Both the position numbers and the translations under genes were made by a program. 64,000 nucleotides of DNA from contig CAJUEW010000008.1 in assembly GCA_910585465.1 (NCBI GenBank), positions 1 through 64,000 of the forward strand, given 5' to 3'. This DNA comes from an uncultured Lachnospiraceae bacterium. GTDB lineage: Bacteria; Bacillota; Clostridia; Lachnospirales; Lachnospiraceae. Positions 52,347 through 62,148 of this stretch are shown in pieces; the stretch's first letter is position 1; the number at the start of each line of letters is the position of its first letter. The notes beneath the pieces were generated by a model. The model was not told the origin of the DNA and made no database searches. It saw nothing but the letters and a program-made list of their open reading frames with translations.

Positions 52347-53957
52347 TTCCGTATAACTGAAATAATCAAAATCCGCCGGAAGCCTGGTGCCAAGACCGTC
52401 CACACTCATCATACCTGTAAAAGCTCCGGTAAACGCCGCATCGTAAACCGCCTTAATATACTCCTGCGACAGTCCGGCAGAGTCAAAGACATGGGAAGTT
52501 TCCTGCCAGATGGTTCCATCAAACGAATACAAATAACGGTAGGAGATCCCCCGTACCTCTACTTTCAGCCAGACATATTCCGCGTCCTCCGGCACTGGGA
52601 TCGGATGCTCTTCATAAACGCTTGTGGTTTTTCCAAGATCCGAACTGACTACATCAATCACACGACCGTATGTCTCGTTCCATGTCACCTGGATACAGGA
52701 CCAGTTCTGTGTATTAAAGTAACAGGTCAGTCCTGCAAACTGCTGAATGGTGTCCGGACGGTAAGACAGCTTTGTCTCCGCATCAAAGTAAAAAGACTGC
52801 CATCTTCTTGCTACATGTGCCTGGGTAAAGGTAGACGCAAGCGAATGATGTCCATACAGCCGTAAATGTCCAGGATGAGCTTTTAAAGAAATGACGTCCT
52901 CGCCCATAGGAGTACGAAGAGTCTGAAAATGGATATTCCATTCCCCGCTGTCAAAATCCTCTTTCCCTGGCCAGGTATCTTCCCACTTATGCTCTGTTAT
53001 TCCTTTGGGAGCTTCCACTTCTACTGTTCCGGTATGTCCGCCCACAATATGCGGCCATCCATTCTCATCCCACACAAGCTTCTGGATACTGGTCTCTCTG
53101 CCCAGCGGACACCAGCCGCGGGGATCCACAGAAGATTCCTGCTCATGATGAAGAGGCCTTCCGCACAGATGGGCAAAATACCATTCTCCCTCCAGGGTCT
53201 CCACAAGGGATCCGTGTCCAGCTTTCTGTATAGGATGATAAGGCGCATCCAGCGTGGTCAGAAGCGGCTCTCCCGGCTGCGTAATAAAATCCTCTCTCAG
53301 TGACTTTGCCCGTGCCACACGTTCCTGATGTGCATATTCCGTGCCGCCCTGAGCAACAAACAGATAATACCAGCCATCCTTCCGATACAGATGCGGTCCC
53401 TCTGTGAATTTTTCTTCTGTCCCTTTGTAAAGCACCCATGGCTTTCCGATCAGCCTCTGCGCTTCTGCCGAGTATTCCGTACACATTATACCATAAAACG
53501 GATGATGGAAGCCTCTGGGATCCCAGTACTGATTGACCAGATATTTTCGTCCATCTGTGTCATGAAACAGCGAAGCATCAAAGCCCGCTGTATTCAGCAC
53601 CACCGGATCTGACCACGGTCCCATGATATCCTCTGCGGTGATTAAGTAATTGATACAGTCCTTAAAGGAACCGTCTGTCACCTTCACATCCGTATACACC
53701 AGCCAGAATTTCCCGTCCGCCCAGGACAGATCCGGCGCCCAGATTCCCCCTGAATCCAGATTTCCAGTCATGTCCAACAGACGCTTCTCGTTCAGCGGAT
53801 GGGTGATAAGCTTCCAATTTGCCAGATCTTTGGACATATGAATCTGCACCCCCGGCCACCATTCAAAAGTAGACGTAGCAATATAATATGTATCCTCTAC
53901 CCGGACAATACTTGGATCCGGATTAAAGCCCTTCAATATGGGATTGATAATTTTCAT
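52329..53957 (-). CDS. xynB: Glycoside hydrolase family 43 beta-xylosidase
   Basis: The 542-residue enzyme has a five-bladed propeller with catalytic residues in the expected places. Asp14 in NPDPSI is the general base, Asp127 in GFDASLF the modulator, and Glu186 in FTEGPHLY the acid. These numbers coincide with those of the Selenomonas ruminantium xylosidase. The C-terminal beta-sandwich of about 200 residues is also present. No signal peptide: it acts on imported xylo-oligosaccharides. It is the last gene of the operon after two permease genes (15 bp). Confidence 0.92.
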   Translation of the reverse strand: MKIINPILKGFNPDPSIVRVEDTYYIATSTFEWWPGVQIHMSKDLANWKLITHPLNEKRLLDMTGNLDSGGIWAPDLSWADGKFWLVYTDVKVTDGSFKDCINYLITAEDIMGPWSDPVVLNTAGFDASLFHDTDGRKYLVNQYWDPRGFHHPFYGIMCTEYSAEAQRLIGKPWVLYKGTEEKFTEGPHLYRKDGWYYLFVAQGGTEYAHQERVARAKSLREDFITQPGEPLLTTLDAPYHPIQKAGHGSLVETLEGEWYFAHLCGRPLHHEQESSVDPRGWCPLGRETSIQKLVWDENGWPHIVGGHTGTVEVEAPKGITEHKWEDTWPGKEDFDSGEWNIHFQTLRTPMGEDVISLKAHPGHLRLYGHHSLASTFTQAHVARRWQSFYFDAETKLSYRPDTIQQFAGLTCYFNTQNWSCIQVTWNETYGRVIDVVSSDLGKTTSVYEEHPIPVPEDAEYVWLKVEVRGISYRYLYSFDGTIWQETSHVFDSAGLSQEYIKAVYDAAFTGAFTGMMSVDGLGTRLPADFDYFSYTELSSES

Positions 53958-53971
53958 CTGTGATAATCCTC

Positions 53972-54802
53972 CTATCCTTTGACTGCACCGGATACCATGC
54001 CGCTCTGTACCTGTTTACTCAGCAACAGATAAATGACAATCGTGGGCAGCGTTGCCACCACCAGCCCTGCACCCATGGTTCCCCAGTCTGTCGTATATTT
54101 TCCTACCATCTGCATGATACCAACTGTCAGGGTTCGGTACTTCTCCGAATTAATGAAAGTAATCGCAAACATCATCTCATTCCAGGTTGAAAGAAATGTA
54201 AACACGGAGATCGTCGCCAGCGCCGGTCTTACCAGAGGCAGCATAACAAGAAAGAACGTCCGGAATATTCCGCAGCCGTCCAGAAATGCCGATTCTTCCA
54301 ATTCCTTTGGAAGAGACTCAAAAAATCCAATCATGAAGAAGATCGCCATAGGCAGGGCAAAGGCAATATAGGGTATAATAATCGCCTGATATGTATCCAG
54401 CATCTTCAGATTCCGAAGCATAATAAACACCGGAAGCAGCACGGCATGCAACGGAATCATAAGCCCCAGAGAAAAACAGGTTTTCACCAGACGGTTGACC
54501 TTTATCCGCATTCTCGCGATGGCATAAGACACCATACAGGCAAGTATCCCTGACACGACAATCACGATAGCAGTCACAAGAATGCTGTTAAACAGATACA
54601 ACCCCACATTGGCATTCACCAGCGCATTTTCATAGTTGGACCAGCGAAGTTGTTTTGGAAAACCCATAACATTACCGCTGTAGATTTCATTATTATCCTT
54701 AAGTGAAAAGAACAGCAGGAACAGAAGCGGATAGAGCTGGATCACCGCAAAAGCGATCAGAATCACCTGCAGAACCACATTAGACACTTTTATTTTTTTC
54801 AT
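53972..54802 (-). CDS. ABC sugar transporter permease, MalG/CUT1-type
   Basis: The 276-residue protein has six membrane helices and the binding-protein-dependent permease loop EESAFLDGCGIFRTFFLVMLPLVRPAL (EAA motif). It opens with the short cytoplasmic helix and a PLLFLLFFSLKDN segment usual for MalG-type subunits. It is 12 bp from the MalF-type gene and forms the import channel for oligosaccharides, probably xylo-oligosaccharides. Confidence 0.92.
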   Translation of the reverse strand: MKKIKVSNVVLQVILIAFAVIQLYPLLFLLFFSLKDNNEIYSGNVMGFPKQLRWSNYENALVNANVGLYLFNSILVTAIVIVVSGILACMVSYAIARMRIKVNRLVKTCFSLGLMIPLHAVLLPVFIMLRNLKMLDTYQAIIIPYIAFALPMAIFFMIGFFESLPKELEESAFLDGCGIFRTFFLVMLPLVRPALATISVFTFLSTWNEMMFAITFINSEKYRTLTVGIMQMVGKYTTDWGTMGAGLVVATLPTIVIYLLLSKQVQSGMVSGAVKG

Positions 54803-54814
54803 AACAGTTTCCTC

Positions 54815-55690
54815 CTAGTAAGTGATCGGCTCAGTCTTAAAGAATTTCTCGATCAGGAAGTAAAAAATCAGACATTCCAATACGATAAAAATAGCGATCG
54901 CGCTTCCGCTCCCGTATTCCATACGGGTAAAGATCGTATTATACATCAACGTGCTGGGCACCTCGCTGGCATGAAGCGGACCTCCTTTGGTCAGTACCCA
55001 CACCAGATCAAACAGCTTCAGAGAACCGATGATCGCAAAAGTCATGCTGACCTTAATGGTGCTTTTGATCAGCGGCATGGTGATCCGGAATGCAATCTGG
55101 GTCTCTGTCGCGCCGTCAATCCGCGCCGCCTCGTAGATCTCTGCCGGAACCCCTTTAATCCCTGTATACAGGATCAGCATATGATAACCGATGTACTGCC
55201 AGATGATCGGGAAGAAGGACGCGGCCAGCACGATCTTTGTGTTGCCCAGCCAGTCCTGCCCTTTCAGCCCGAATGCCTGAAGCAGTGCGTTCAGCGCGCC
55301 GTAATCCGCATTATAAATCTTCAGAAACAACTGTCCGATCACCACTGTAGACAGAAGAACCGGAATAAAATAAACCGTCCGGTAAAAGCCTTCTCCCCGA
55401 ATTCCTCTGGATAACACAATCGCAAAAAACATGGCAGGAATTAATTGTCCGATCACGGATGCCACCGCAAGGATCAGGGAATTTCTCACAGAAATCAAAA
55501 ATGCGTCATTTTTCATCAGTTCCGCAAAATTTCGGAGTCCTACAAAGACTTTTTCTCCAATCCCGTTCCACTCCAGCATACTGTAATATCCTGACATAAT
55601 AATCGGAACAAATGCCATGAAAAAATAGATGATAAATGCCGGAGCCACAAATATAAAGTAAGCCTTTTTATTTCCTAATATCTTGTTCAT
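54815..55690 (-). CDS. ABC sugar transporter permease, MalF/CUT1-type
   Basis: The 291-residue protein has six membrane helices, the FVAPAFIIYFFMAFVPIIMSGYYS start typical of UgpA/MalF-type subunits and an EAA loop EIYEAARIDGATETQIAFRITMPLI. It pairs with the following permease. No ATPase gene is in the operon; CUT1 importers commonly share MsmK-type ATPases encoded elsewhere. Confidence 0.92.
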   Translation of the reverse strand: MNKILGNKKAYFIFVAPAFIIYFFMAFVPIIMSGYYSMLEWNGIGEKVFVGLRNFAELMKNDAFLISVRNSLILAVASVIGQLIPAMFFAIVLSRGIRGEGFYRTVYFIPVLLSTVVIGQLFLKIYNADYGALNALLQAFGLKGQDWLGNTKIVLAASFFPIIWQYIGYHMLILYTGIKGVPAEIYEAARIDGATETQIAFRITMPLIKSTIKVSMTFAIIGSLKLFDLVWVLTKGGPLHASEVPSTLMYNTIFTRMEYGSGSAIAIFIVLECLIFYFLIEKFFKTEPITY

Positions 55691-55754
55691 AGTTTCTCAC
55701 TTTCTTTAAAAAAGGGCTGTTGCCATCGCCCCAGCCCCTTTCACTCCAAGTTCT

Positions 55755-57104
55755 CTATTCATTTAATGCCTGCAGATTCGCGCAGAACTCTTCCGGAGTC
55801 GAGCTTCCTGCGATCAGATTTGCAATCTCGTTCATAATCGTATCTGCTGCAGATCCGCCGGTCAGAGAGTCCAGCCAGTACACATAGCCCGTCGCATCTT
55901 TGGTCAGGTCCGCGATCTCCTGAGAGAGACGGTTCAGTTCAGAAGTATCTCCCATATCCGCTTCCCATGCCGGCATGCCGGAGCCCGCCAGATACTGATC
56001 TTTGGACATCTTCTCACAGATATATTGTGCAACGGCTGCCGCCTCATCCGGATGCTCTGTCGCACTGCTCACCAGGAAGGTCTCGCCGGATCCGCCATGG
56101 AATTCGTCCTCACTTCCCTTTCCGCCTTCAATGACCGGAAACTTGATAACGGAAATCTTACCTTTTACTGCTGCATCCTCCGCTTCGCAATCACCGTTCA
56201 GCCAGCTTCCCATAAACATCATAGCCGCTCTGCCCTGTTTGAAGGCGGCTACCGCATCATCCTCTGATGTTCCCATTGCGCTTTCTCCAAAACCACCTCT
56301 GGCTGCCAGTTCCTGTACCAGCTTCGCTGCCTCCACCAGTTCTGGTGTGTTGTAGGAACCTTCACCCATAAGCGCGGCATTGAAATCTTCTGCTCCCGCC
56401 ATACGGATAGCATGGATACCGTAAATCATCAGGCCCGGCCACAGATCTTTCTCCCCCAGAGAGATCGGCGTAATGCCTGCTGCCTTAAAAGCATCTACTG
56501 CCGCCAGAAACTCTTCATATGTCTCTGGAATCTTTACGTTATTTTCCTCGAACAGCTCGGTATTGATATACAGAGAAGCCACCGCTACACTATAAGGATA
56601 TCCATATACTTTCCCGTCAAAAGTAAAGTTGTCCAGCGTTCCGCCCAGAATCTTCGCCTTCACGTCTTCCGTCATATAATCATCCATCGGAAGAACAAGC
56701 CCTGCATCCACGTATGGTTTCATTGTACCAGCTCCCCAGTTAAAGAATACATCCGGGAGCTCATTGCCTGCCATAGCTGTCTTTAACTTTACTTTGTAGG
56801 ATTCGGACTCTGTTCCTTCATGCACAACTTCCACGTTTGGCATGTCCGTCTTGATAGATTCCAGTGCATTATAGAATGCCACGTAGTTACCGTCCGTAGA
56901 ATTCGGGTCCGAGAACTGGGACCAGAGAGTGATTGTCACCTTTTCCCCATTGTCGGCCGTATCCTCTGCCGGCTGCTCCTGGGTACCCGACGGCTCCACG
57001 TCCTGTCCGGATGTCTCACTCTTGCTTCCACAGGCCGTCATTGTTGTGATCAACGCGGCTGTCAGCAAAAATCCTGCCGTTTTTTTCAATAATTTGCTTT
57101 TCAT
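55755..57104 (-). CDS. Extracellular sugar-binding lipoprotein of the ABC importer
   Basis: The 449-residue protein has a lipoprotein signal (lipobox TMTACGSK), a short acidic linker and a type-1 sugar-binding fold with KVTITLWSQFSDPNSTDGN, DVFFNWGAGTMKPYVDAG and GKVYGYPYSVAVASLYINTEL. It should present xylo-oligosaccharides to the two permeases. ATG 57104 follows AAAGGGGAG; the open frame upstream to 57233 has no binding site. It is first in a four-gene operon ending with GH43. Confidence 0.92.
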   Translation of the reverse strand: MKSKLLKKTAGFLLTAALITTMTACGSKSETSGQDVEPSGTQEQPAEDTADNGEKVTITLWSQFSDPNSTDGNYVAFYNALESIKTDMPNVEVVHEGTESESYKVKLKTAMAGNELPDVFFNWGAGTMKPYVDAGLVLPMDDYMTEDVKAKILGGTLDNFTFDGKVYGYPYSVAVASLYINTELFEENNVKIPETYEEFLAAVDAFKAAGITPISLGEKDLWPGLMIYGIHAIRMAGAEDFNAALMGEGSYNTPELVEAAKLVQELAARGGFGESAMGTSEDDAVAAFKQGRAAMMFMGSWLNGDCEAEDAAVKGKISVIKFPVIEGGKGSEDEFHGGSGETFLVSSATEHPDEAAAVAQYICEKMSKDQYLAGSGMPAWEADMGDTSELNRLSQEIADLTKDATGYVYWLDSLTGGSAADTIMNEIANLIAGSSTPEEFCANLQALNE

Positions 57105-57742
57105 AGAATCTCCCCTTTCAGATCTTTTTGATGTATTTATTGTATCTGTCCCCTGTGTTTTTGCAAATGGAAGGATTTTATTCATTTTTAGAATTTTTTT
57201 ACCCGTCAAATAAGAACATAGATTTTTTTGCAAAAAACTGGAATATTTTTACTTTCTGTAAAACATCTAAGATCCACATATGCAATCCTGCATTATAAGA
57301 GATTGTTCTTTTTTCAGACTGTCAAATTACTTATTTTATCCCGCTCAACGGATTTTATATCTCAAATAATCCAACTGATTAATCTGGGTTTCCTTAAAGT
57401 GAATTTCATCCAGCACCTCACTTCTCTTTCTATTCAGCATATAAAGCCTTTTCTGTTATATCACACAACTCCCATTTTTCATATTCCTCCAGAATATTAG
57501 GCGGGATACGGTAACGCTCACTCACTTCCTGCATTGTCATATTCTTGTTCTCCTTCCTTCTATCATTTACCGTCACATCAATTAACGCAGGGATATTCAT
57601 CATCCATGTCCGCAAACATCGCAGCAAAATTATCTCCCGTTACAGCTACAGCAAACTTACCGGTTGCTCCTCATAAAATAATACACTCCGGCCAGACTGA
57701 ACGAAACCCCAAGCCTAGCCGGATTACCTTTTGTATATCCTC
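57105..57742. other. Intergenic region with gene remnants
   Basis: The first 150 bases upstream of the sugar-binding protein are AT-rich and should contain its promoter. At 57430-57540 is a truncated MerR-like frame. At 57578-57673, minus strand, a start-less frame reads GKFAVAVTGDNFAAMFADMDDEYPCVN, the end of an unidentified protein. No intact gene is visible. Confidence 0.5.
57430..57540 (-). pseudogene. MerR-like helix-turn-helix protein, truncated after 36 codons
   Basis: ATG 57540 has an excellent AAGGAG site and gives TMQEVSERYRIPPNILEEYEKWELC, the start of a MerR-type DNA-binding domain widespread in Clostridia. The frame then diverges and stops at 57430, while the wing and the rest of the domain are missing. 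I infer another deletion remnant. Confidence 0.6.
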
Positions 57743-59206
57743 TTAATCTAAATTTTCTCCATTGCTTTTAATCACTTTCTGATACCAGTAAAAACTGTCT
57801 TTCCTGCGGCGTTCCAAAGTACCCCTGCCCTCATTGTCCTTATCTACATAGACAAGTCCATACCTTTTTTCCATTTCTCCCGTTCCTGCGCTGACCAAAT
57901 CCGTACAGCCCCAGACAGTATATCCCATCAGTTCTACGCCGTCTTCCACCGCTTCTGCCATCTGCCGGATATGTTCCCGCATATAAGCAATACGGTAATC
58001 GTCATGGATGCAGCCATTTTTTTCTACCTGATCCTCGGCTCCCAGTCCGTTTTCTACTATCATCAATGGAATCTGCCATCTTCCGTAAAACTCATTTAGC
58101 AGGTAACGCAGCCCTTTCGGGTCAATCGTCCATCCCCACTGGCTCTGCTCCAAATATGGATTTGCCGGGCCCCGCATCATGTTTCCATTGGCAACCGGCA
58201 CGTTTGGATCATCCGTCGCCGTGCTGCTGGAATAATAGCTAAAGGAAAAGAAATCTACCGTCCCTTCCTTTAGCGCCTCCCTGTCCCCTTCGGCAAATGG
58301 TATTTCTATCCCCTTCTCCTTCCAGAGCCGTCCGGCAAAGGCAGGATATGCTCCCCTTACCTGCACATCCCCGCAGTAATAATTTGCAGTCTGCATGACC
58401 TGCTGCCCTTTCAGGACATCATCCGGCCTGCAGGTATAAGGATAGGCAATCCGGCTCAGCAGCATACAGCCCACTTTATTTTCCGAATCAATCTCATGCG
58501 CCAGCTTTACTGCTTTGGCACTTGCCACCAACTGATGGTGCAGCGCCGTATAACGCCTCTGCTCATCATCCCAGCTTGTATCCAGACCTGCCAGTACCCC
58601 GACTGCCGTATCCTTTCCCGGAGGCAGGATTCCCCCGCCCATCAAGTTTCCATAGGCTCCCATCTGCAGAATGTTAATTTCATTAAACGTCAGCCAGTGA
58701 TGCACCAGACCCTTAAACTCCGTAAACAAAACCTTACAGTATCTTAAGAAGAAATCCATAATCTCCCTGTTTGCCCATCCCCCATATTCCTTTGCCAGAT
58801 AATAGGGGCATTCATAATGACTGATTGTAACCAGCGGCTGGATACCGTATTTCTGGCATTCCTTAAATACATTCCGGTAAAAGGCAATCCCCTCTTGGTT
58901 TGGCTCTTTTTCATCCCCATTGGGAAACAGCCTGGTCCAATGAACAGACATTCGGAAACACTTAAAACCCATTTCGCCATATAATGCAATATCTTCTTTA
59001 TAGCGATGGTAAAAGTCCACCGCCTCATGGCTGGGATAATGATATTCCGGAAGGATTCCGTCTGTCACATGCCGGGGACTGGTTTTTGTGCCCCCTGTCA
59101 TTACATCAGGGACAGAAAGGCCTTTCCCACCTTCCCAGATCCCGCCTTCAAACTGGTTGGCAGCCGTAGCGCCGCCCCATAAAAAATCTTTTGGAAACCT
59201 GCCCAT
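57743..59206 (-). CDS. 6-phospho-beta-glucosidase, glycoside hydrolase family 1
   Basis: The 487-residue enzyme has the GH1 N-terminal signature FLWGGATAANQFEGG, the acid/base Glu in HHWLTFNEIN and the nucleophile Glu in MIVENGLGAED. The last motifs (WGCTDLVSAGTGEMEKRYGLVYVD) include the Ser/Lys/Tyr set that recognises a 6-phospho group. It should split phospho-beta-glucosides delivered by a PTS. The PTS gene immediately upstream (9 bp) is broken, so its substrate supply must come from another transporter. The gene itself is intact. Confidence 0.92.
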   Translation of the reverse strand: MGRFPKDFLWGGATAANQFEGGIWEGGKGLSVPDVMTGGTKTSPRHVTDGILPEYHYPSHEAVDFYHRYKEDIALYGEMGFKCFRMSVHWTRLFPNGDEKEPNQEGIAFYRNVFKECQKYGIQPLVTISHYECPYYLAKEYGGWANREIMDFFLRYCKVLFTEFKGLVHHWLTFNEINILQMGAYGNLMGGGILPPGKDTAVGVLAGLDTSWDDEQRRYTALHHQLVASAKAVKLAHEIDSENKVGCMLLSRIAYPYTCRPDDVLKGQQVMQTANYYCGDVQVRGAYPAFAGRLWKEKGIEIPFAEGDREALKEGTVDFFSFSYYSSSTATDDPNVPVANGNMMRGPANPYLEQSQWGWTIDPKGLRYLLNEFYGRWQIPLMIVENGLGAEDQVEKNGCIHDDYRIAYMREHIRQMAEAVEDGVELMGYTVWGCTDLVSAGTGEMEKRYGLVYVDKDNEGRGTLERRRKDSFYWYQKVIKSNGENLD

Positions 59207-59215
59207 AATAACCTC

Positions 59216-60995
59216 CTATTTTTTTAACTGTATCATCTTTGCTCCTGCCGATACCATTCCTTCTGCTACTAGCTCTGTCGATGCATAATCACCCGCATTC
59301 AGAACAATTACTACCACAATGTCCGGATGCCCGGCATCTGCTATCGCCTTCCGGTCAAAAGCAAGCAGCTCCTGCCCGGCATTTACTTCATCCCCTTCCT
59401 TTACCTTTGGTTCAAAGCCTATGCCGCCCATTTCCACAGTATCTACGCCGACATGTATCAAAAGCTCCATACCGTCGCTGTCCTCAATGCCGATTGCGTG
59501 TCCGGTATCTGATACCTGCACTACTTTCCCACTAAAAGGCGCCCGCACAATGCCCTCTGTCGGTTTTATTCCCATTGTCCATCCCAAGACCCCTTCTGAA
59601 AATGTTGGATCTGGTATATCTTTCATTGCAACTATCTCTCCATTTGCTGGCGCGTATACTGTATTTCTTTCCGCATTTTCAATTACCGCTGCCTCTGCCG
59701 TATGTAATTCCTCCCTCTTTTCAAATTTTAAAGTAAAAATAAATGTAATGACTGCTGTAGATACCGCTGTAATGAAAAGAGAGATAATGATATTCCAGAA
59801 AAAACGCATGGTATCGTCACCGATATACAGAAGCACTGCAGGAATCCCGGAAGAGCCCGTCGCAAAACGGTGTGTATGCGTAACTCCGGCATACAGACCG
59901 CCCAGACCGCCTCCTATCATTGCTGCAATCAGCGGGTATTTTTTGGGCAGGTTCAAACCATACAATACCGGCTCTGTAATCCCCATCAATGCCGTAACGC
60001 CAGTAGACAGGCCCGAAAATACTGTCAAAGCCAAGGCTTGCCATCTGCATACTTCCCAATGGAGCAATCGCATGGTGAATGCCAAACATGACCATAATAG
60101 GAAACAGTCCTCCAATCAGCACTGCCGGCGCCCAACTTGCATTTGTGCTCAGCCAATCGAAAATCAGCGCAAGCCCCTCACCAACATAATCTCCTACCGG
60201 CCCTAATACAGACAATGCCAGCGTCCCCATGATAAGAAATGTAAACATCGGGACAAATACTAAATTTACTGCCTTTGGAATCACTTTATTCAGCCATTTT
60301 TCCACGAAAGACTGTACAATAATAACGAGAATCACCGGTATCACAGTGGAAGTGTAGGATACCAGATAGAACGGTATCACGCCGAAGAATTTTACTGGTT
60401 CCCCTGCCGCTACCAATGCAATCCAGTTAGCATGGCACATAATGCCTGCCACAGACATTGCCAGAATAGCATTGCATTTCATCCGTTTTGCCGTCGTATA
60501 AGCCAGAAGAATTGGCAGAAACGCAAATGTCGCATCCGCGAAAAAACTTAAAATATAATAAGTTTGCGATCCTGTATTTACCAAATGGAATACTGTCAGC
60601 AACGCCATCAGAGCTTTAAGCATACCAGCTCCGGAAAGCGCTGGGACGATTGGCTGAAATACACTGGACACAAAATCAATCACATAATCTGCCGGCGACA
60701 TCTTCCTGCCGTTTTCTGCATTCTGTTCTTCCTGCCCTTCCCTGTTCGGGATAAACTTTTCTACTTCCTCGAACACCTCTGCCACATGCATTCCTATGAC
60801 AACCTGAAACATGCCGCCACTCTCTACTACCTGTGCCACCCCATCCAGACTCTGGATACCTTCTTTATCCGCTTTTTGGGTATCCCTCAAGGTGAAACGG
60901 AGCCTTGTCTGGCAATGCCGCACCGCACTGATATTTTCGGTGCCGCCAACCTTTTCTACAATCATTTCCGCAAGGCTTTCATACTTTTTGCTCAT
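59216..60995 (-). pseudogene. bglP: Beta-glucoside PTS transporter IIBCA, broken by an internal deletion
   Basis: From ATG 60995 (GGAGG upstream) the IIB domain, with phospho-Cys in VRHCQTRLRF (residue 28), and most of the IIC domain are intact, as far as SLGFDSIFGP. The next bases, around 60000-60012, continue in a different frame as STGVTALMGITEPVLYG. In intact homologues these two motifs are about 30-40 residues apart. An out-of-frame deletion of some 100 bases therefore lies at this point. The remaining IIC helices and the whole IIA domain (GIVRAPFSGKVVQV, LLIHVGVDTVEMGG) are open to the stop at 59216. The first fragment runs into 57 out-of-frame codons. Confidence 0.85.
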
Positions 60996-61097
60996 ATGGA
61001 TGACCTCCTTCTCTTTTTATAATCTCATCATACATAACTATTTCTTCCATGTCTAATACCTATAGTGAATTTTCAGAAATGCTTATTTTGCATAATA

Positions 61098-61124
61098 AAA
61101 AAAATGAAACAGCAGACTGTTTCA
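61098..61124 (-). terminator. Second terminator after the LysR gene
   Basis: TGAAACAG and CTGTTTCA form a perfect 8-bp stem with a CAGA-type loop, followed on the minus strand by eight T residues. Confidence 0.8.
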
Positions 61125-61134
61125 CTTGTCATGA

Positions 61135-61166
61135 ATAAAAAAAGAACTGTAAATTTTCATTACAGT
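61135..61166 (-). terminator. First terminator after the LysR gene
   Basis: ACTGTAA and TTACAGT form a 7-bp stem with a 7-nt loop, followed on the minus strand by TCTTTTTTT. It is 20 bp after the LysR stop. Confidence 0.75.
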
Positions 61167-61187
61167 CCTCATTTCATATAACAGCGA

Positions 61188-62063
61188 TTACTTCGTAAAA
61201 TATTTTTTCACATATTCAATAAACCGTATCATAGCAACCGAAAGCGTCTGGTTCTTTTTCCAAACCAATACACATCCACTGACAATCTCTGGTTCCAGAG
61301 GCCTCAGGCACAAAATTTCATGATTGCAGGTATATTCCAGCATCAACGCCAGCCCCATGCCTCCCTCTACCATCATAGATTCATTATTATGGGAAAGATT
61401 ACAGGTAGACGCCACCCGCATTTTATCTGCCTCATCACCAAACCAGTTTTCTAATAGATTGCGTACAGACTGCCGTTTTGCAATAATAAGAGGCTTACCT
61501 GCCAAATCAGAAGGCGCTATTTTCTCTTTCTCCGCAAGAGGGCAGTCTTTCCGCATAAGGACATGCCATTTTTCCTGCAAGGGCATCCTGACAAAATGAT
61601 ACCTGCTGATTTCTACCGGCTCCAATAAAAGCCCCATATCCAGTATGCCATTTTCCAACCGTTCTGTCACATCATCGGCAATAGCTGTATACATATGAAA
61701 TACTACTTCCGAATATTGTTCCTGAAAAGAAGAAATCGCCCCGGCTAACGGTTTCATATTTTGTGTTTCGCCACACCCAATAGATATTTCTCCGGAAACT
61801 GTTTCTTCACCATGTACCAGTTCTTTTTCTGTCTTTTCCGTCAAATCCACAATTTCCTGTGCCCGGCGCCTAAGCAGCATTCCTTCCTCTGTCAGCAGTA
61901 TATTATGCCTGCCCCTGCGGAAAAGCTTGATGCCAAGTTCCTCCTCAAGCTGCATCATCTGCCTGGAAAGAGTCGGCTGAGTGATATGTAAAAGATTTGC
62001 GGCTTTTGTTATATTTTCCTCTCTTGCCACTGTTAAAAAATACTTTAAAACACGCAGTTCCAT
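61188..62063 (-). CDS. LysR family transcriptional regulator
   Basis: The 291-residue protein has an N-terminal winged helix-turn-helix (MELRVLKYFLTVAREENITKAANLLHITQPTLSRQMMQLEEELG) and an effector domain with EISIGCGETQNMKPLAGAI and GMGLALMLEY. ATG 62063 follows GGGGATGATT; an ATG at 62075 lacks the spacing. The MATE gene lies 85 bp upstream on the same strand; LysR may respond to the same compound, but there is no divergent target gene as in typical LysR pairs. Confidence 0.9.
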   Translation of the reverse strand: MELRVLKYFLTVAREENITKAANLLHITQPTLSRQMMQLEEELGIKLFRRGRHNILLTEEGMLLRRRAQEIVDLTEKTEKELVHGEETVSGEISIGCGETQNMKPLAGAISSFQEQYSEVVFHMYTAIADDVTERLENGILDMGLLLEPVEISRYHFVRMPLQEKWHVLMRKDCPLAEKEKIAPSDLAGKPLIIAKRQSVRNLLENWFGDEADKMRVASTCNLSHNNESMMVEGGMGLALMLEYTCNHEILCLRPLEPEIVSGCVLVWKKNQTLSVAMIRFIEYVKKYFTK

Positions 62064-62148
62064 AATCATCCCCATTTCTCACAGTTTCATAAGGCCATAT
62101 TTATGATACTAGCATGCTTCCGGCCAGAAAGCAATAACTCCCCAGTCC

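Larger units (their letters stand above)
60996..61187. other. Intergenic region between LysR and the PTS gene
   Basis: It holds two terminators of the LysR gene (61098-61124 and 61135-61166) and the promoter and ribosome binding site of the PTS gene. No antiterminator-type RNA palindrome of the LicT class is obvious. Confidence 0.45.
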
